64,000 nucleotides of DNA from Trichomonas tenax. Taxonomy: Eukaryota; Parabasalia; Trichomonadida; Trichomonadidae. The notes beneath the pieces were generated by a model. That model did not search any database, was not told the DNA's origin, and saw only the letters and a list, made by a program, of their open reading frames with translations. The translations under genes and the position numbers were made by a program. The stretch is from positions 1 through 64,000 of the forward strand of contig JALKBU010000124.1 of NCBI GenBank assembly GCA_023091735.1, in the 5' to 3' direction. Positions 9,101 through 19,448 of this stretch are shown here, in pieces. The number at the start of each line of letters is the position of its first letter. The stretch's first letter is position 1.

Positions 9101-11660
9101 TTCATTTATTATCTATAACTAAATAAATGTATATGTATTTGTTCACCTTGCTGATATTTTTCATTTTAAATTACTATTCATAGAAATTTTTATTGAGAAT
9201 TGCAAAAATGTAATGAGTAACGTAAAAAGAAACAGGTGGTTTAAATATGCTCATAGTTAAAATCAGTGTTTGATCGCTTATAGTAATGTTATTAAATACA
9301 ACGGAGTTGAAACTTTCTTATTGCAAATTTAATCAAAAAGGTATCACTATATTACATAGATAACATTTCAAGGGTTTATTCACAAATTTTATGTTGGGGA
9401 AAATTATTTTAAGGGTAGCATTACAGTTTTACTAAATAACTGATTGATATTCTGCATTCTAAGGTTTTTCGGACAAATATGAGGATTAAACCTTTTTGAA
9501 ATATTATTCCTCAAACAAGGAAATCAAGGAAAACTACTATACATTTATGCTGGAAATCGTATGTTTTTGGACAATTTGAAATGCAATCAATGTTTTGATA
9601 GATATATAGACTTTGCCACTTACACCACTGGATAGACAACTATCAATAAGTACATGAAAGTACTTTCAAATCGAAAAAATATTGATCAGATAAAAAGTTA
9701 TGAAGGTCGCGGGACTACACCGTAGAAGGAAAAATGTTGCCATTGAATTCAAATCAAACTGTTCGGATAAAACAATATCAAGAATTAAGGCTTTCTTTTG
9801 AATTAATGGATTTAAGAAAGGTGCCTTTCAAACCCACTCATTCCGGAAAGGGCGGTTTGGTGGGCCGCCCTCCGTGAGTTGAAAGATTACGTAATCTTGG
9901 TCGATGGGGATCTGACGTGTATACAATTTACATGTCAATTTCTACTCTTGAAGGAGCAGACAACTTTTTGTCATGAGAAGTGATATTATCTGACATATAA
10001 ACATGCATATTTGGCAAATAAATATTTACGTGGCATGTGATTATAAATGATTATTGGAAGAATGATATCCTATATTTGTTTAAATTTACTTTGAAAAGAA
10101 AAATTAAGTGCTTCATTGGCACTGGTAGCCAAAATTCTAGCAATCCAGTCCACAGTTCTTCCTTTCAGACTCGATCTTCGAAATAATCAGTGATTTACTT
10201 TACAGAATGCTTCTGAAAGGAAGAACTGTGGACTGGATTGCTAGCACCTTGGCTACCTGTCCCAATCAAGCATTTAATTTTGCTCTTCAGAGGCATTCTG
10301 AAGTGGAAATCTTTGATTTCTTAATGATGGCGTATGAAAGGAAGATCTGTGAGTTTAGATACTAACATGCGTGGTACCTGTATCAATGTAGTCCCGAGTT
10401 CTTCCCGTCAGACTCGATTTTGACACATAAAACCAGCATTCTGACAACTTTACATGTCAGATAATATCTCTTTTTATGTCACTTTTTCATGACAACTTTC
10501 GGTACGTGACAACAATTAATTTGCTTATCCCACGATTAATAACAATCACCTCTTTTTTTTGAAAGGTGCTCTCAATTCGCACACAATATTTTTCACTTTT
10601 AACTGTGAAGGGAATCAAAATTTTTATTATACAAAACAGGGTGTGTTACCTAAATAAACGGGAAGCGAGCGATGACGAGCGATTGAGAATCGGGGACGAT
10701 AATCGCCTCAAAAATGCCTATCGTTTACACCTATATTATTCGATGAAAACAAAGTAGCCTAGGCAAAATTTCAGAAATCGAAATTTTAAACTTGTTGAAT
10801 TTTGGATAATTACCACTTTTTCTACAACATGTATCTTAAGCAGATCGAATTTAGATGATTGATATGTATTAGACTGTTTAATTTTAAATATTGCAATATT
10901 CATTATAAAAAGTATATTGGAAAACTGATTGTTTCTGAATGTCAAACGAATATCAGAGCACTGATAAATGCATTGTCATATAAATTCGAATGTTTAAACG
11001 AAGTTAGTTTTGTTCGCTGATAATCTTTGTGAAATATAAGTAATTGAGACTAATTTATTTAATGAATATATTTTACCCCTAATGTAGTTAGCTGTATTGC
11101 TTATTGCACCAAACCAATATGCATTGTTCAATGTTCAGCAGCTGCGAAAACTGTCTGTTAAAATAAGGTTATCAAAATCCAAGAGATTTCATCGCATCAT
11201 ATCGCGAAATTGCAAAATTGCATTGCCTTGCATTCCATAGATATATTGTTCCTATAGGCCTATAGAAGCTATATCCAAAGTAGCAAGCCAAAGTGTTTTG
11301 AGAAAAAAGAGTTCCCTACATTTGAATAATCGGTTGTATGGGGATTTTATAATATAGAGGAATTATTTCGCTTTACAGCCTTTTCTTTTTGGTGATGAAG
11401 TGTCGCAAAGCTATGCTTGGATTTGGTATAGTCACTTATATGGTAAAAGTGATATTTCATTGGCAAAAAATACATCTTGATTCAAAATCATAATTTTTAA
11501 CAACAAATAATATTAGTAGATTACAATGGAAACTCTCTCATTTCAGAAAAGAATGCAGTTGCCCATTGAGAATAAATTTTCCATTTTGATCAATTGATCT
11601 ATAATCTCCAATCCGAAGGGGTAATGGTATTCTTGCGGTATGAGGTATATAAATCGATGC
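9101..11660. other. 2.5-kb gene-free, repeat-bearing region
   Basis: No supportable gene. The region contains a GC-rich hairpin at about 9845-9870 (AGGGCGG ... CCGCCCT), TTTACATGTCA motifs at 9927 and 10449 with several looser variants nearby, and a large inverted repeat at 10100-10281. A third degenerate copy of the inverted-repeat arm lies near 10336-10430 (AGTTCTTCCCGTCAGACTCGA). The rest, 10.55-11.66 kb, is AT-rich with only short frames. Confidence 0.5.
10100..10281. repeat. 70-bp inverted repeat with 42-nt spacer (MITE-like hairpin)
   Basis: Arm 10100-10169 matches the reverse complement of 10212-10281 at about 63 of 70 positions, including an unbroken 32-bp inner block that contains CTAGCAATCCAGTCCACAG. 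The similarity continues more weakly outward for another dozen bases. Such a palindrome is typical of a miniature inverted-repeat element, or of a locus that makes a long hairpin RNA. Confidence 0.75.
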
Positions 11661-12413
11661 TTAGTAGAAGCTAGAGTGCTTATTCTTGCTGGTCCATTTA
11701 CATTTTTCTAAGTCTTCTTGTGTTGAATCTGATCTGAAGCATCCACTTTCGTGTTGATAGTAGCGTACGTTCTCTGAACTGCTAAACATATTCGTTGGTC
11801 CATCTTGTTTAACGATCTCTACAAAACCGTGCGATGGGAATGAGCCTTGAGGAGAGCAAAGAGCTGATGTAGCTTTTGAAATACCAAGCAACTTTGCCAA
11901 TGTATTCACGTCAACTTTAATAATATTATTCGTGCTCCACTCCACACCGATTACTTGTTTGAGGATTGGATATTTCTGTGTAAGAAGTAATGCGTTCCAT
12001 AGTTTTTGTTCGAAACGAAGTTTTTTGGATGATCGCTTAGGGAAATAAACGGTTTGAAGACTAGAAAATTCAATTGTTGGCACGTTTTCCCACCTTTCCT
12101 GAGGTATGAATCCGAGTTCTTTGGGCTTTATGATTAGATTTCCAATATTTCCCATATATGGCGCCGGTGTTTCCACCGGTTGAGGTTCTGCTTCTTCTTC
12201 CATTGGATTGCTGAGCGGTATTTTTGGCAACAGTTTCTCCTCTATTTCTTGTGTTTCAATCGCAGTTATGGGAGATGGTAAACTATCTAAGTTAGAGCTT
12301 CTCTGCTTCTTTGTAGGCATCAAAAAGGACTGCTCACAATGCACGGCGTCGCCGCTCTGTGCTGAATGCCAATCTAAATTTCTTCCATTCGTCGCTGTAG
12401 GAAAGTTCAACAT
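11661..12413 (-). CDS. Initiator-binding-domain (IBD, IBP39-like) transcription factor
   Basis: The 250-residue protein carries a segment at about residues 114-200 that matches the trichomonad-specific IBD winged-helix fold known from IBP39. Visible features are a start at IEFSSLQTVYFPKRSSKKL, then LWNALLLTQKYP, GVEW, IIKVDVNTLAKLLGI and the signature CSPQGSFPSHGFVEI. In Trichomonas vaginalis IBP39 this domain binds the Inr at transcription start sites and a separate C-terminal domain contacts RNA polymerase II. Here about 110 acidic, Pro/Ser-rich residues (for example MEEEAEPQPVETPAPY) precede the IBD and only 50 residues follow it, so the IBP39 C-terminal domain is absent; it is a paralogue rather than IBP39 itself. 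The start is set at the ATG at 12411-12413; the frame continues upstream only from a TTG. Domain call is strong; target sites are unknown. Confidence 0.8.
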   Translation of the reverse strand: MLNFPTATNGRNLDWHSAQSGDAVHCEQSFLMPTKKQRSSNLDSLPSPITAIETQEIEEKLLPKIPLSNPMEEEAEPQPVETPAPYMGNIGNLIIKPKELGFIPQERWENVPTIEFSSLQTVYFPKRSSKKLRFEQKLWNALLLTQKYPILKQVIGVEWSTNNIIKVDVNTLAKLLGISKATSALCSPQGSFPSHGFVEIVKQDGPTNMFSSSENVRYYQHESGCFRSDSTQEDLEKCKWTSKNKHSSFY

Positions 12414-13599
12414 CTGAAAAAAATTATGACGATTATTTGTAACTGAAAATTTCAAAGCATCTCAATTATATTTATCCTTATCTTCTAATATGACGAAAGA
12501 AAAATAAAATTTGCCAAATATATTTTTTCTGTTCTCAAAACTAATTGGTTTGAGATCCTTCAAACCGTCGGAATTTGTGAGCAAAAAATTATTTCTCATT
12601 CTCTCTATCGAATTCGAGCTTTGTGAAGAAAGATATGTTCATGTTTTGATTTTCGTTAGGCACTCAAACTGATTTTCGATCATGCGAACGTTTAATTCAA
12701 ATATAAAAATAGAACACACCATATCCATGCTCTACAGTATTCATTTGTACAAAGAATGGCCAAAAACTGAGACTTTGAGGATTTTTCGGATAAAATAAAA
12801 CGAATTTTTCTGATAAGAAGAAGACAGTGCCATCGGTGGAGGAAATAGGTGATGTTGAAACCAAACTCCACTTGTAGACTCTGATATTAACACTAAAACC
12901 CGAAATTCAGTAAAAACTCGTCTTGTTTATCTTAATTTTGATATAAATAGTCGAAGCTCAAGGAGATTTATAACAAAAATTAAAAAAATCGGGAATATAA
13001 ACTTAATAATCAAATTCAAAAAAGCAAAAAAATTGGAATGTGATCGATTTCTTCAGGATGTAGATTTTGAAAAAGGTCTTCATCTTGTCACTCGATTGGA
13101 AAACCTCATATCTTGTTTTGTTGATGAATACTTGGTTCATATATCGTCAATATTTTTTCCAAAATGGATCTATCACTGATTGGTATTTCTATTTTTCTTA
13201 AGTATGATGCTCTCGCATGTTTAGAACAATCAATGATACATTGAGATTTATGAAATGAATTACTTGATCGGGAGTATGGTCTTTTTCCATAAAGACCATA
13301 TTATATTCTTTGAATTCTTTCTACGTCTTCATGGAAATGTGCTCTCTAGTAGATATTTGATCATTCATCAATATTAACCCAAGAAATTGAACTGATAATT
13401 ATATTTTAATATTTCAATAATGTTTGCTTTGAGAATTTTGCAGTTATATGTCTTAATATTGTAAATAATCAAATTTCAAAATCCAAATATAAGAAATTGA
13501 TATAGAGTTTATTGGTAAAAAGTGAATTCAATGTGATGTAAATTGTATTTCAAGAGTTTTGTGGATGCATGAATTTAAAAACGTATTCACTAAAAAATT
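12414..13599. other. AT-rich gene-free stretch
   Basis: Nothing recognisable across 1.2 kb apart from the leader of the downstream Dpy-30-like gene at its right edge. Confidence 0.5.
13587..13594 (+). promoter_or_regulatory. Putative Inr of the Dpy-30-like gene
   Basis: TCACTAAA, fitting the trichomonad initiator TCA(C/T)(T/A), lies 6-13 bp upstream of the ATG, the usual very short leader. Confidence 0.55.
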
Positions 13600-13854
13600 A
13601 TGAGTGCAAGAGATTCTACACCAAATTCAGAAAATGTTTCAGCAGCGTTGCAGTCAACAGAAGAGATGCTCGAGAGCCGTGTTGAACAATCACTACAAAC
13701 AGACGAAGAAGAGTTAAAGCAGTACTTAGGTGATACATTAATTCCTCTTCTCGCTTACGGACTCGATGAGCTCGAAAAGATTCGTCCTCCGGACCCAGTT
13801 CTCTTCCTTTCGCATTTCTTGTTACGTCATAATCCAAAGAAGTCATATCAATAA
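13600..13854 (+). CDS. Dpy-30 domain protein
   Basis: This small protein of 84 residues has a disordered Ser/Glu-rich N-terminus followed at residues 42-79 by a Dpy-30 motif: YLGDTLIPLLAYGLDELEK then IRPPDPVLFLSHFLLRHNP. The RPP-(D/N)-P-(I/V)-x-F-L core is diagnostic. Dpy-30 domains form a helical dimer that docks an amphipathic helix of partner proteins, in COMPASS/SET1 histone H3K4 methyltransferase complexes and also in axonemal complexes. Both settings exist in a flagellate, so the partner complex is not decided. The ATG is preceded by a good Inr. It is the right length for the family and complete. Confidence 0.85.
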   Translation: MSARDSTPNSENVSAALQSTEEMLESRVEQSLQTDEEELKQYLGDTLIPLLAYGLDELEKIRPPDPVLFLSHFLLRHNPKKSYQ

Positions 13855-14337
13855 ATTTTTTTATACATGAATGGCTGAAAAACTGTATTAAAATTATGTT
13901 ATACCAAGCGCCCCAAATTAGTATCATTAAAATATTATTAGCTTTTGATTTAATTTATAATCTTTTTCAAATATTCCATAAATCATATCAACTAAGGTTA
14001 AAAGTCATAATCCTTGATTTACAGATTCTATAATCGAAATAACTTTCTTTCAAAAAAATAATATAATCGATTTGATATATCAAATATATTATAATTAAAC
14101 TATAGTAAACCTATATGTTTGATGCATATATGTTAAATGCTAGGTTGTCGATAATGAAGATATTTGAAGTGAATATTAATAACAAAAAAGAGTGGCTATT
14201 TATCTATCGCCCAAATAATATTCAAGGTGGTGATGGATATCATTTGTCCTATGTAGAGCAAAGAGATATGTATAAAAAAAATGTAATTAAAATATGTAAA
14301 TAAGACAAATTTTAAATGTGAAAACATGCGTAAAGAA
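13855..14337. other. AT-rich spacer
   Basis: No gene or repeat seen in these 480 bases; it is the shared 3' flank of two convergent genes. Confidence 0.5.
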
Positions 14338-14784
14338 TTATGGGTGGCTGTTCATGTCGAATATCTGCATATAGTCATCGAAAAGAATATTGCTGCTTGT
14401 ATCATATTGGCCGTGCAACAGAAAATCTTCTGCTGCGAGGTCAAAGTCGAAGAACTTGAATACCTCTTGAAGTTTTGGAATGTCTATCATGCCTTGCTGG
14501 TTTGGTTTGCCGCCTAACGCTTCGAATGATTGTGATACGTATTTACGCAGTTCTTTCATTTCTTTCTCTTCTTTCTTATTACCAAAGATATCGCAGAATC
14601 TATCGAAGCAAATATCCCACTGTTTGTTTTCTTTGTAGAGTGTATCTGTATCAGTCTCGATTCCGAGTTGGCGTAGAGCCGTGACAGCTTCGAACAACGA
14701 TATTGTGTCACAGCTCTCTCCTTTTATTTTGTCGTAGACGATTTTCGCTGCCTCTTTGTCTTCTGGATATATCTTCCCACTCAT
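14338..14784 (-). CDS. Calmodulin-like EF-hand protein (degenerate hands)
   Basis: This 148-residue acidic helical protein has the length and helix-loop-helix rhythm of calmodulin/centrin-type proteins. It opens MSGKIYPEDKEAAKIVYDKI, followed by ISLFEAVTALRQLGIE, which corresponds to an EF-hand helix pair, then a central linker and GMIDIPKLQEVFKFFDFD plus ILFDDYMQIFDM. The expected D-x-D-x-(D/N)-G loops are weak or missing: the last one reads DTSSNILFDDYM. Calcium binding is therefore doubtful. Possible roles include a light-chain-like or centrin-like adaptor. The start is the ATG at 14782-14784; the upstream frame continues only from a TTG. A TTTACATGACA motif stands 190 bp upstream. Family call is moderate. 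Confidence 0.65.
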   Translation of the reverse strand: MSGKIYPEDKEAAKIVYDKIKGESCDTISLFEAVTALRQLGIETDTDTLYKENKQWDICFDRFCDIFGNKKEEKEMKELRKYVSQSFEALGGKPNQQGMIDIPKLQEVFKFFDFDLAAEDFLLHGQYDTSSNILFDDYMQIFDMNSHP

Positions 14785-15363
14785 CAATAACGGAATAACT
14801 TTACATATCGTCCTCAAAGCTCGATCATTGTCACTTTTATTACAACACCTTTCAACAAATCACTTCAATTTTCATATTCATTCTTTGATTTTCATAATTT
14901 GGATTTTAGTTATCCTACTGGTTATAGATTTTTAATTGTGCATTAATTTAATATTTTGGACGCCATAACTTTTACATGACAAAAAAAAAATGTATTATCA
15001 ACAAAATGACTCCATATTATGATTTTCAAATTAAATCATTTTGAATATAAACTTAAAATTACATTTAGATGCTATATGCTGAATCACCAATGATTTTATT
15101 TCAAATTGCATATTTTCTTCAAATCTCTTTAAAATAAGATTATTAGCTTTTGCCAACATGTGAATTAATTATACATATTGAATAGATAATATAAAATAAT
15201 AGATGGGAACTTATTCTCGAAGAAAAATTAGAGATAACAAGAATTTGACATCAAAAAAGTGTGTTTTATGAATAAGCATATTAGAAACACACATAGGAAA
15301 GCAATAAGATATAAATATAAGTATCCAACACAGAATATAACAAATACAAACAATTTTTTATTT
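14785..15363. other. AT-rich spacer
   Basis: No gene. It contains TTTACATGACA at 14971-14981, about 190 bp upstream of the minus-strand EF-hand gene. Confidence 0.5.
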
Positions 15364-17124
15364 TCAATCTTGGACTTTATCAAGGAAAGCATTGTATTTT
15401 TCAAGAAAATACTTGCAATCAGATGTGCTATCCTCGTATATTCCGGCTTGTTTCGTGAATTCCATAAGAATTGACTCGTAAAATGACAATTTCTTGGTCA
15501 AATCCGATTTTGATGTGTCAATGATTACAAACACATCTCTTGTGGAATTATAGTGACCATATTTTGCAATTTCGTTACGCAGTGTCTCATTTCTTGTGTC
15601 TAAATAATCCATTTTGTTTTTAACTTGTCTTGCTTTCTCTCTAAGTCTGTTTTTAAGGTCTGCGCATGCATTTCTTAGATCTTTAAGAACCAAAACCTGT
15701 GAATCTTGATCTAAATTTTGAAGGAAAGCAGAATATAGTCTTTTAGCTATATCTTGTATCTCTCTGGCTGTCTTTCGCTTTAGTGTTGTATAATATTCAA
15801 TCTCGCTCTTAAATGCATCATTATTTTTGTTGATCTTTTCTATCTTTTGTTTATACTCATTGCCCTCCTCTATATACATGTTAATACGTGCTGGTGAGAC
15901 TGGCTGGATCCTATCAAGTTTCTTAATTTCGTTTGTGAGTTCATTTTGTTGCTTTTGAATATCACTCTCTAATGATTTGAGTTCTTTCTCTAACTGTATT
16001 TCTTTTTTGTTCTCTTTCGCGTTTGACTTCGTTTTGTATAGTTTTCGCTCTATTCTATCAAGTTTTTTAGAATCAGAATCTTGATCTTCAATTTGTTGTT
16101 GAATTGATTCACATTCTTTTGTTAAATTTTTGATCATTTGGTCCTGTTCTTCTCTCTCATGGTTCAAACGATCGGTTTTCTGGAATAAACTTATTTTTGA
16201 ATCAGATATTGATTCAAGAAGCTTATTTGTTATTGGTGGACCTCTGTTCTTTATCAAATCCGTTTTAAACTTGATTGTCACTGTTTCTGCCTGTGATTCT
16301 TCAATTTGTTTTTCGATTTGATCAATTTTTGCTTCCTTATGATTAACTAACTCATTTGCACATGATAGATGATTCTCAATATTGTTAATTTCATCTTGTA
16401 AAGCTCTGTTTTTCATCTCTTGAGTATGAATTTGTTTTTCCATTTGATAAACAGATTTATTTGGTGCAACTGATTGACTGTTAGAATTTTCATTGAATTC
16501 TTGTGATATTTTATTCAAACTCGCTTTCTTTTTATCAATTTCACCTAATAAAATACTTTCTGTTTGTTTTAATAGCGTAAGTTTTGAGTCTATCAATTGC
16601 CTTATCTCATCTATTGATTTAATGCTTTGATTTGTAGATTGAATCTTTTTATTTAAGGAATTAATTTGGTCTGGAATTTCCAATGCTTTTTCGTCTGCGA
16701 TTGGTTGTAAATCTATATCTACCTTGTCAAGCAGTGAATGATAGTGTGACTGAGTTGTTTTCATGTGGATATTTAAATTTTCATTGAGATTATGGTAATT
16801 TTGCATTTCTTCATTGATTATTTCGTATTTTCTTTTACTAGAAGACAGTTTTCTTTCGAGTTCTTCAAGTTTCTTAGTTTCAACGGAAATTTCATTATTT
16901 AATTTATCATCAATGGCTTTATTTGCTTTGTCTTTGTCACTTAGTTGTCTAGTTTTGGCCTTGTTGTTGTTATTTATTTTTATAGACATCGATAAAATTA
17001 ATTCTGCTATTTGTTTCTCTTGTTCCATAAGCAACGAAATGCTTTCTTCCAAGTTCGCAATCGACTCTTCAGTTGCATTTATTTTGTTGTATTCTTCGTT
17101 AAGCTTTGGAACAGGAGATAACAT
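15364..17124 (-). CDS. Long coiled-coil protein (586 aa)
   Basis: The protein is continuous Lys/Glu/Gln/Asn-rich coiled coil from about residue 10 to 480, shown by heptad-like spacing of Leu/Ile (for example ISLLMEQEKQIAELILSMSI and KKLDRIERKLYKTKSNAKE). It has short breaks at Pro/Asn-rich points and a more mixed C-terminal 100 residues (GHYNSTRDVFVIIDTSKSDL). There is no ATPase, SMC hinge or membrane segment. Such proteins in trichomonads are usually cytoskeletal (costa, axostyle, basal body); that is a guess from composition only. The ATG at 17122-17124 is the first in frame. Two TTTAC(A/T)TGACA motifs lie 42-91 bp upstream. I do not recognise an orthologue. Confidence 0.75.
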   Translation of the reverse strand: MLSPVPKLNEEYNKINATEESIANLEESISLLMEQEKQIAELILSMSIKINNNNKAKTRQLSDKDKANKAIDDKLNNEISVETKKLEELERKLSSSKRKYEIINEEMQNYHNLNENLNIHMKTTQSHYHSLLDKVDIDLQPIADEKALEIPDQINSLNKKIQSTNQSIKSIDEIRQLIDSKLTLLKQTESILLGEIDKKKASLNKISQEFNENSNSQSVAPNKSVYQMEKQIHTQEMKNRALQDEINNIENHLSCANELVNHKEAKIDQIEKQIEESQAETVTIKFKTDLIKNRGPPITNKLLESISDSKISLFQKTDRLNHEREEQDQMIKNLTKECESIQQQIEDQDSDSKKLDRIERKLYKTKSNAKENKKEIQLEKELKSLESDIQKQQNELTNEIKKLDRIQPVSPARINMYIEEGNEYKQKIEKINKNNDAFKSEIEYYTTLKRKTAREIQDIAKRLYSAFLQNLDQDSQVLVLKDLRNACADLKNRLREKARQVKNKMDYLDTRNETLRNEIAKYGHYNSTRDVFVIIDTSKSDLTKKLSFYESILMEFTKQAGIYEDSTSDCKYFLEKYNAFLDKVQD

Positions 17125-17165
17125 TATTTTCTAAACGTAAATATTTTTATTTCTGTCAATAAATT

Positions 17166-17215
17166 TTTACTTGACAAAAATCTGGTTTACAAATCATATC
17201 TATTTTTACATGACA
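17166..17215 (+). promoter_or_regulatory. TTTACTTGACA / TTTACATGACA motif pair upstream of the coiled-coil gene
   Basis: TTTACTTGACA (17166-17176) and TTTACATGACA (17205-17215) lie 42-91 bp upstream of the minus-strand ATG at 17124. They are read on the strand opposite to the gene, so if functional the element works in either orientation. Confidence 0.4.
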
Positions 17216-17853
17216 GAAAATTATAACTTAATACTTTGAACCAAAACATTGATGATATAGATGTACTAAAGAAATGATGCTTAACCTTTAGGTTTTTATC
17301 TGTTAATCAGTGATAATATTTTAAAGTCTATGTTTTAATTAGCTGGCATTTTAAAGGTGAATTAAACTTTTACATCTTTAATAGATTTTGGTTCAAAAGT
17401 ATTGATTACCTTTATCCAATTCAGATAAACATAATCTACTGTTTTAGAACTTGTAGAGTTGAAAATTTGATTCTCTTTGTTATGTGGAATTCAAATAAAA
17501 ATATCTGTAAATGTAATTTTAGTATTTTGGCCTTTTCATATAAATTCTCATCGAAATATTCGTAATGTCCGATGCCCATTGTCTGAGAAACAATATAAAG
17601 AGATTATCAAACGTCAAAACGTGGATTTACTGTAGATTATGCTGAGATTAAAATTAGGAATCATTTAAAAATCCAAAATTAGTATATCTAGAATATGTGC
17701 AGTCCAAATATAACAAAATTTCGATATTATTAAAATATTAAGGTTAATTTTATCAAACTCGAACATTTTGAAATATAGCTCAGCGAAAGACACACAATCG
17801 AACTAACTTAGGAATTGACAAAGTACGTTTATGAAATTGACAGAATTGTAAAA
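17216..17853. other. AT-rich divergent intergenic region
   Basis: No gene is seen. It separates the minus-strand coiled-coil gene from the plus-strand ankyrin gene. Confidence 0.5.
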
Positions 17854-19224
17854 ATGACAATTCCCAACTTACTCAATGTTCCTGTTCCCTCTTCGCTGGA
17901 GGAAACACTTGAAATAGAGGATCTGTGTTGGGGTGTCAACAGCGAAACCAAAGAAAAATGCGTAAATATGATTATAATATATTTATCAAAAGATAAATCA
18001 TCAAGGCACGCGAGATTTAGATATGTTGTAGATTTATTGATTCGCTTGGCTAATGTGCATAATGCTGCTGCGAAAAATTATGTTGATATCATAGAATTTA
18101 TTGCAAAAAAATATAATTACAAACCGCATATCTCAAGTAAATCAATTGCCGCTTATCTCAAAAATTGTTCTATTGAAGTGATTGAAACATCATTTAAAGA
18201 TGATATATATGAATTCGACTTCACGAAAGAAGAAAACAAAAATCAGGAGAACTTAGAGGATTTCACACGGAGATATGTCGAAAAACCCGAATCTTTTCCA
18301 TATTTTGATCAACAGGAACTATTGTTAGAAGCTGTCAAAAATGGATGGGTTAACTGTGCGAAATATGTGCTAATGAATAGCAAGAAACCTGGTCTTGGAA
18401 CTTCAGTCACTCGCGCTGCAGCAAGAACAGGAAACTTCGAGATGGTGTCAATTCTTAAAGACGCTGGGTACAAGTTTGGATTCCTTGAATATGAAGAATG
18501 CGTTTGCTGCCATAACAATGAACTCGCAGTCTGGATGGCATCAAATGAAGTGAATCCTCTCAAATTCCCGCAGTTCCTTCCTGAATTCAATTTGAGGTAT
18601 ATCTTGTGCATTAAGGATTTCCCTCATATTGGCCATAAGCTAGAAACAGATTTGTTCAACTACATCACAAAGTATAACTTTTTCGAGCTAATTCCAATTT
18701 TGGCGCAAAACTCCGTATTTCTTGGTAATATGACAAATAATCCACTTCACTTTTTAGAACTCGCATTAAAGGAAACATGTCCAATTGTGTTGCGAGAATT
18801 ACTAAAATTAGGCCTCAGGACAGATAACACGCATGCTTTTGGGCCAGATTTAAGCTTCATTGCTATAGACATTTTCGATGTTGACAGCATAGAAAATCTG
18901 AGGATATTAGGAGAATTTGGCTACGATTTCAATCACGTTGGCCAAGACAGAGGAAAGTTTTACACTCCACTATCATATGCGATGATGAAAGGCAATATTG
19001 ATGCTTTCAACTCTATTCTTCAAAGCGGTGCAGACATCAATTACATTCATCAAAATCTTTCCTATTCAGTCATTTCTGCTGCAGCTTCAAAATCACTGGA
19101 AATGGTCGAATATGCAGTGAAAATGGGCGCTGATGTTAACATGAAAATTGGAGTTCCTCCAGCATTGGTTGCAGCGAATCAAGATGTTCTTAACTTCTTG
19201 ATCAATCATGGTGGAAAGAATTGA
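17854..19224 (+). CDS. Ankyrin-repeat protein with trichomonad DUF3447-type N-terminus
   Basis: The protein has 456 residues from the ATG at 17854 (the frame upstream opens only at a TTG). The N-terminal 150 residues are helical with the charged, Ser/Leu-rich style that precedes DUF3447/ankyrin regions in trichomonads (EDLCWGVNSETKEKCVNMII). From about residue 155 on come degenerate ankyrin units: LLLEAVKNGWVNCAKYVLM, AARTGNFEMVSILKDAGYKF and CPIVLRELLKLGLRTDN. Better ones lie near the C-terminus (TPLSYAMMKGNIDAFNSILQ, SGADINYIHQN, KMGADVNMKIG). Ankyrin stacks mediate protein-protein contacts; the partner is unknown. These genes form one of the largest families in trichomonads. Intact and complete. 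Confidence 0.85.
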   Translation: MTIPNLLNVPVPSSLEETLEIEDLCWGVNSETKEKCVNMIIIYLSKDKSSRHARFRYVVDLLIRLANVHNAAAKNYVDIIEFIAKKYNYKPHISSKSIAAYLKNCSIEVIETSFKDDIYEFDFTKEENKNQENLEDFTRRYVEKPESFPYFDQQELLLEAVKNGWVNCAKYVLMNSKKPGLGTSVTRAAARTGNFEMVSILKDAGYKFGFLEYEECVCCHNNELAVWMASNEVNPLKFPQFLPEFNLRYILCIKDFPHIGHKLETDLFNYITKYNFFELIPILAQNSVFLGNMTNNPLHFLELALKETCPIVLRELLKLGLRTDNTHAFGPDLSFIAIDIFDVDSIENLRILGEFGYDFNHVGQDRGKFYTPLSYAMMKGNIDAFNSILQSGADINYIHQNLSYSVISAAASKSLEMVEYAVKMGADVNMKIGVPPALVAANQDVLNFLINHGGKN

Positions 19225-19448
19225 ATTTATTTTTAGTTTTTTAAGCCATTTTTTTAATTTGATTTGCATTGTTTTATATTATTTCTAATCAGATATCAAA
19301 ATATATCTCATTGCATAATAAATTGCGAAAGCATTGCTGTGGAAAATGGAGAAGAAACGAAAGAATTAAACAAGATAAAATTTGACTTAGCAAATGCAGT
19401 CAAAAAATTATATTGACAAATAAACAAATACTTTTAAATAACAAATAA

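Noticed and set aside
10566..10757. 63-codon frame with REASDDERLRIGDDNRLK
   Set aside because: No ATG context, no homology pattern, and it lies in repeat-rich DNA.
12411..12425. TTTTTTTCAG directly before the IBD gene ATG as a 3' splice site
   Set aside because: Trichomonad introns use a longer ACTAACACACAG-type 3' signal, which is not present; I saw no intron in the window.
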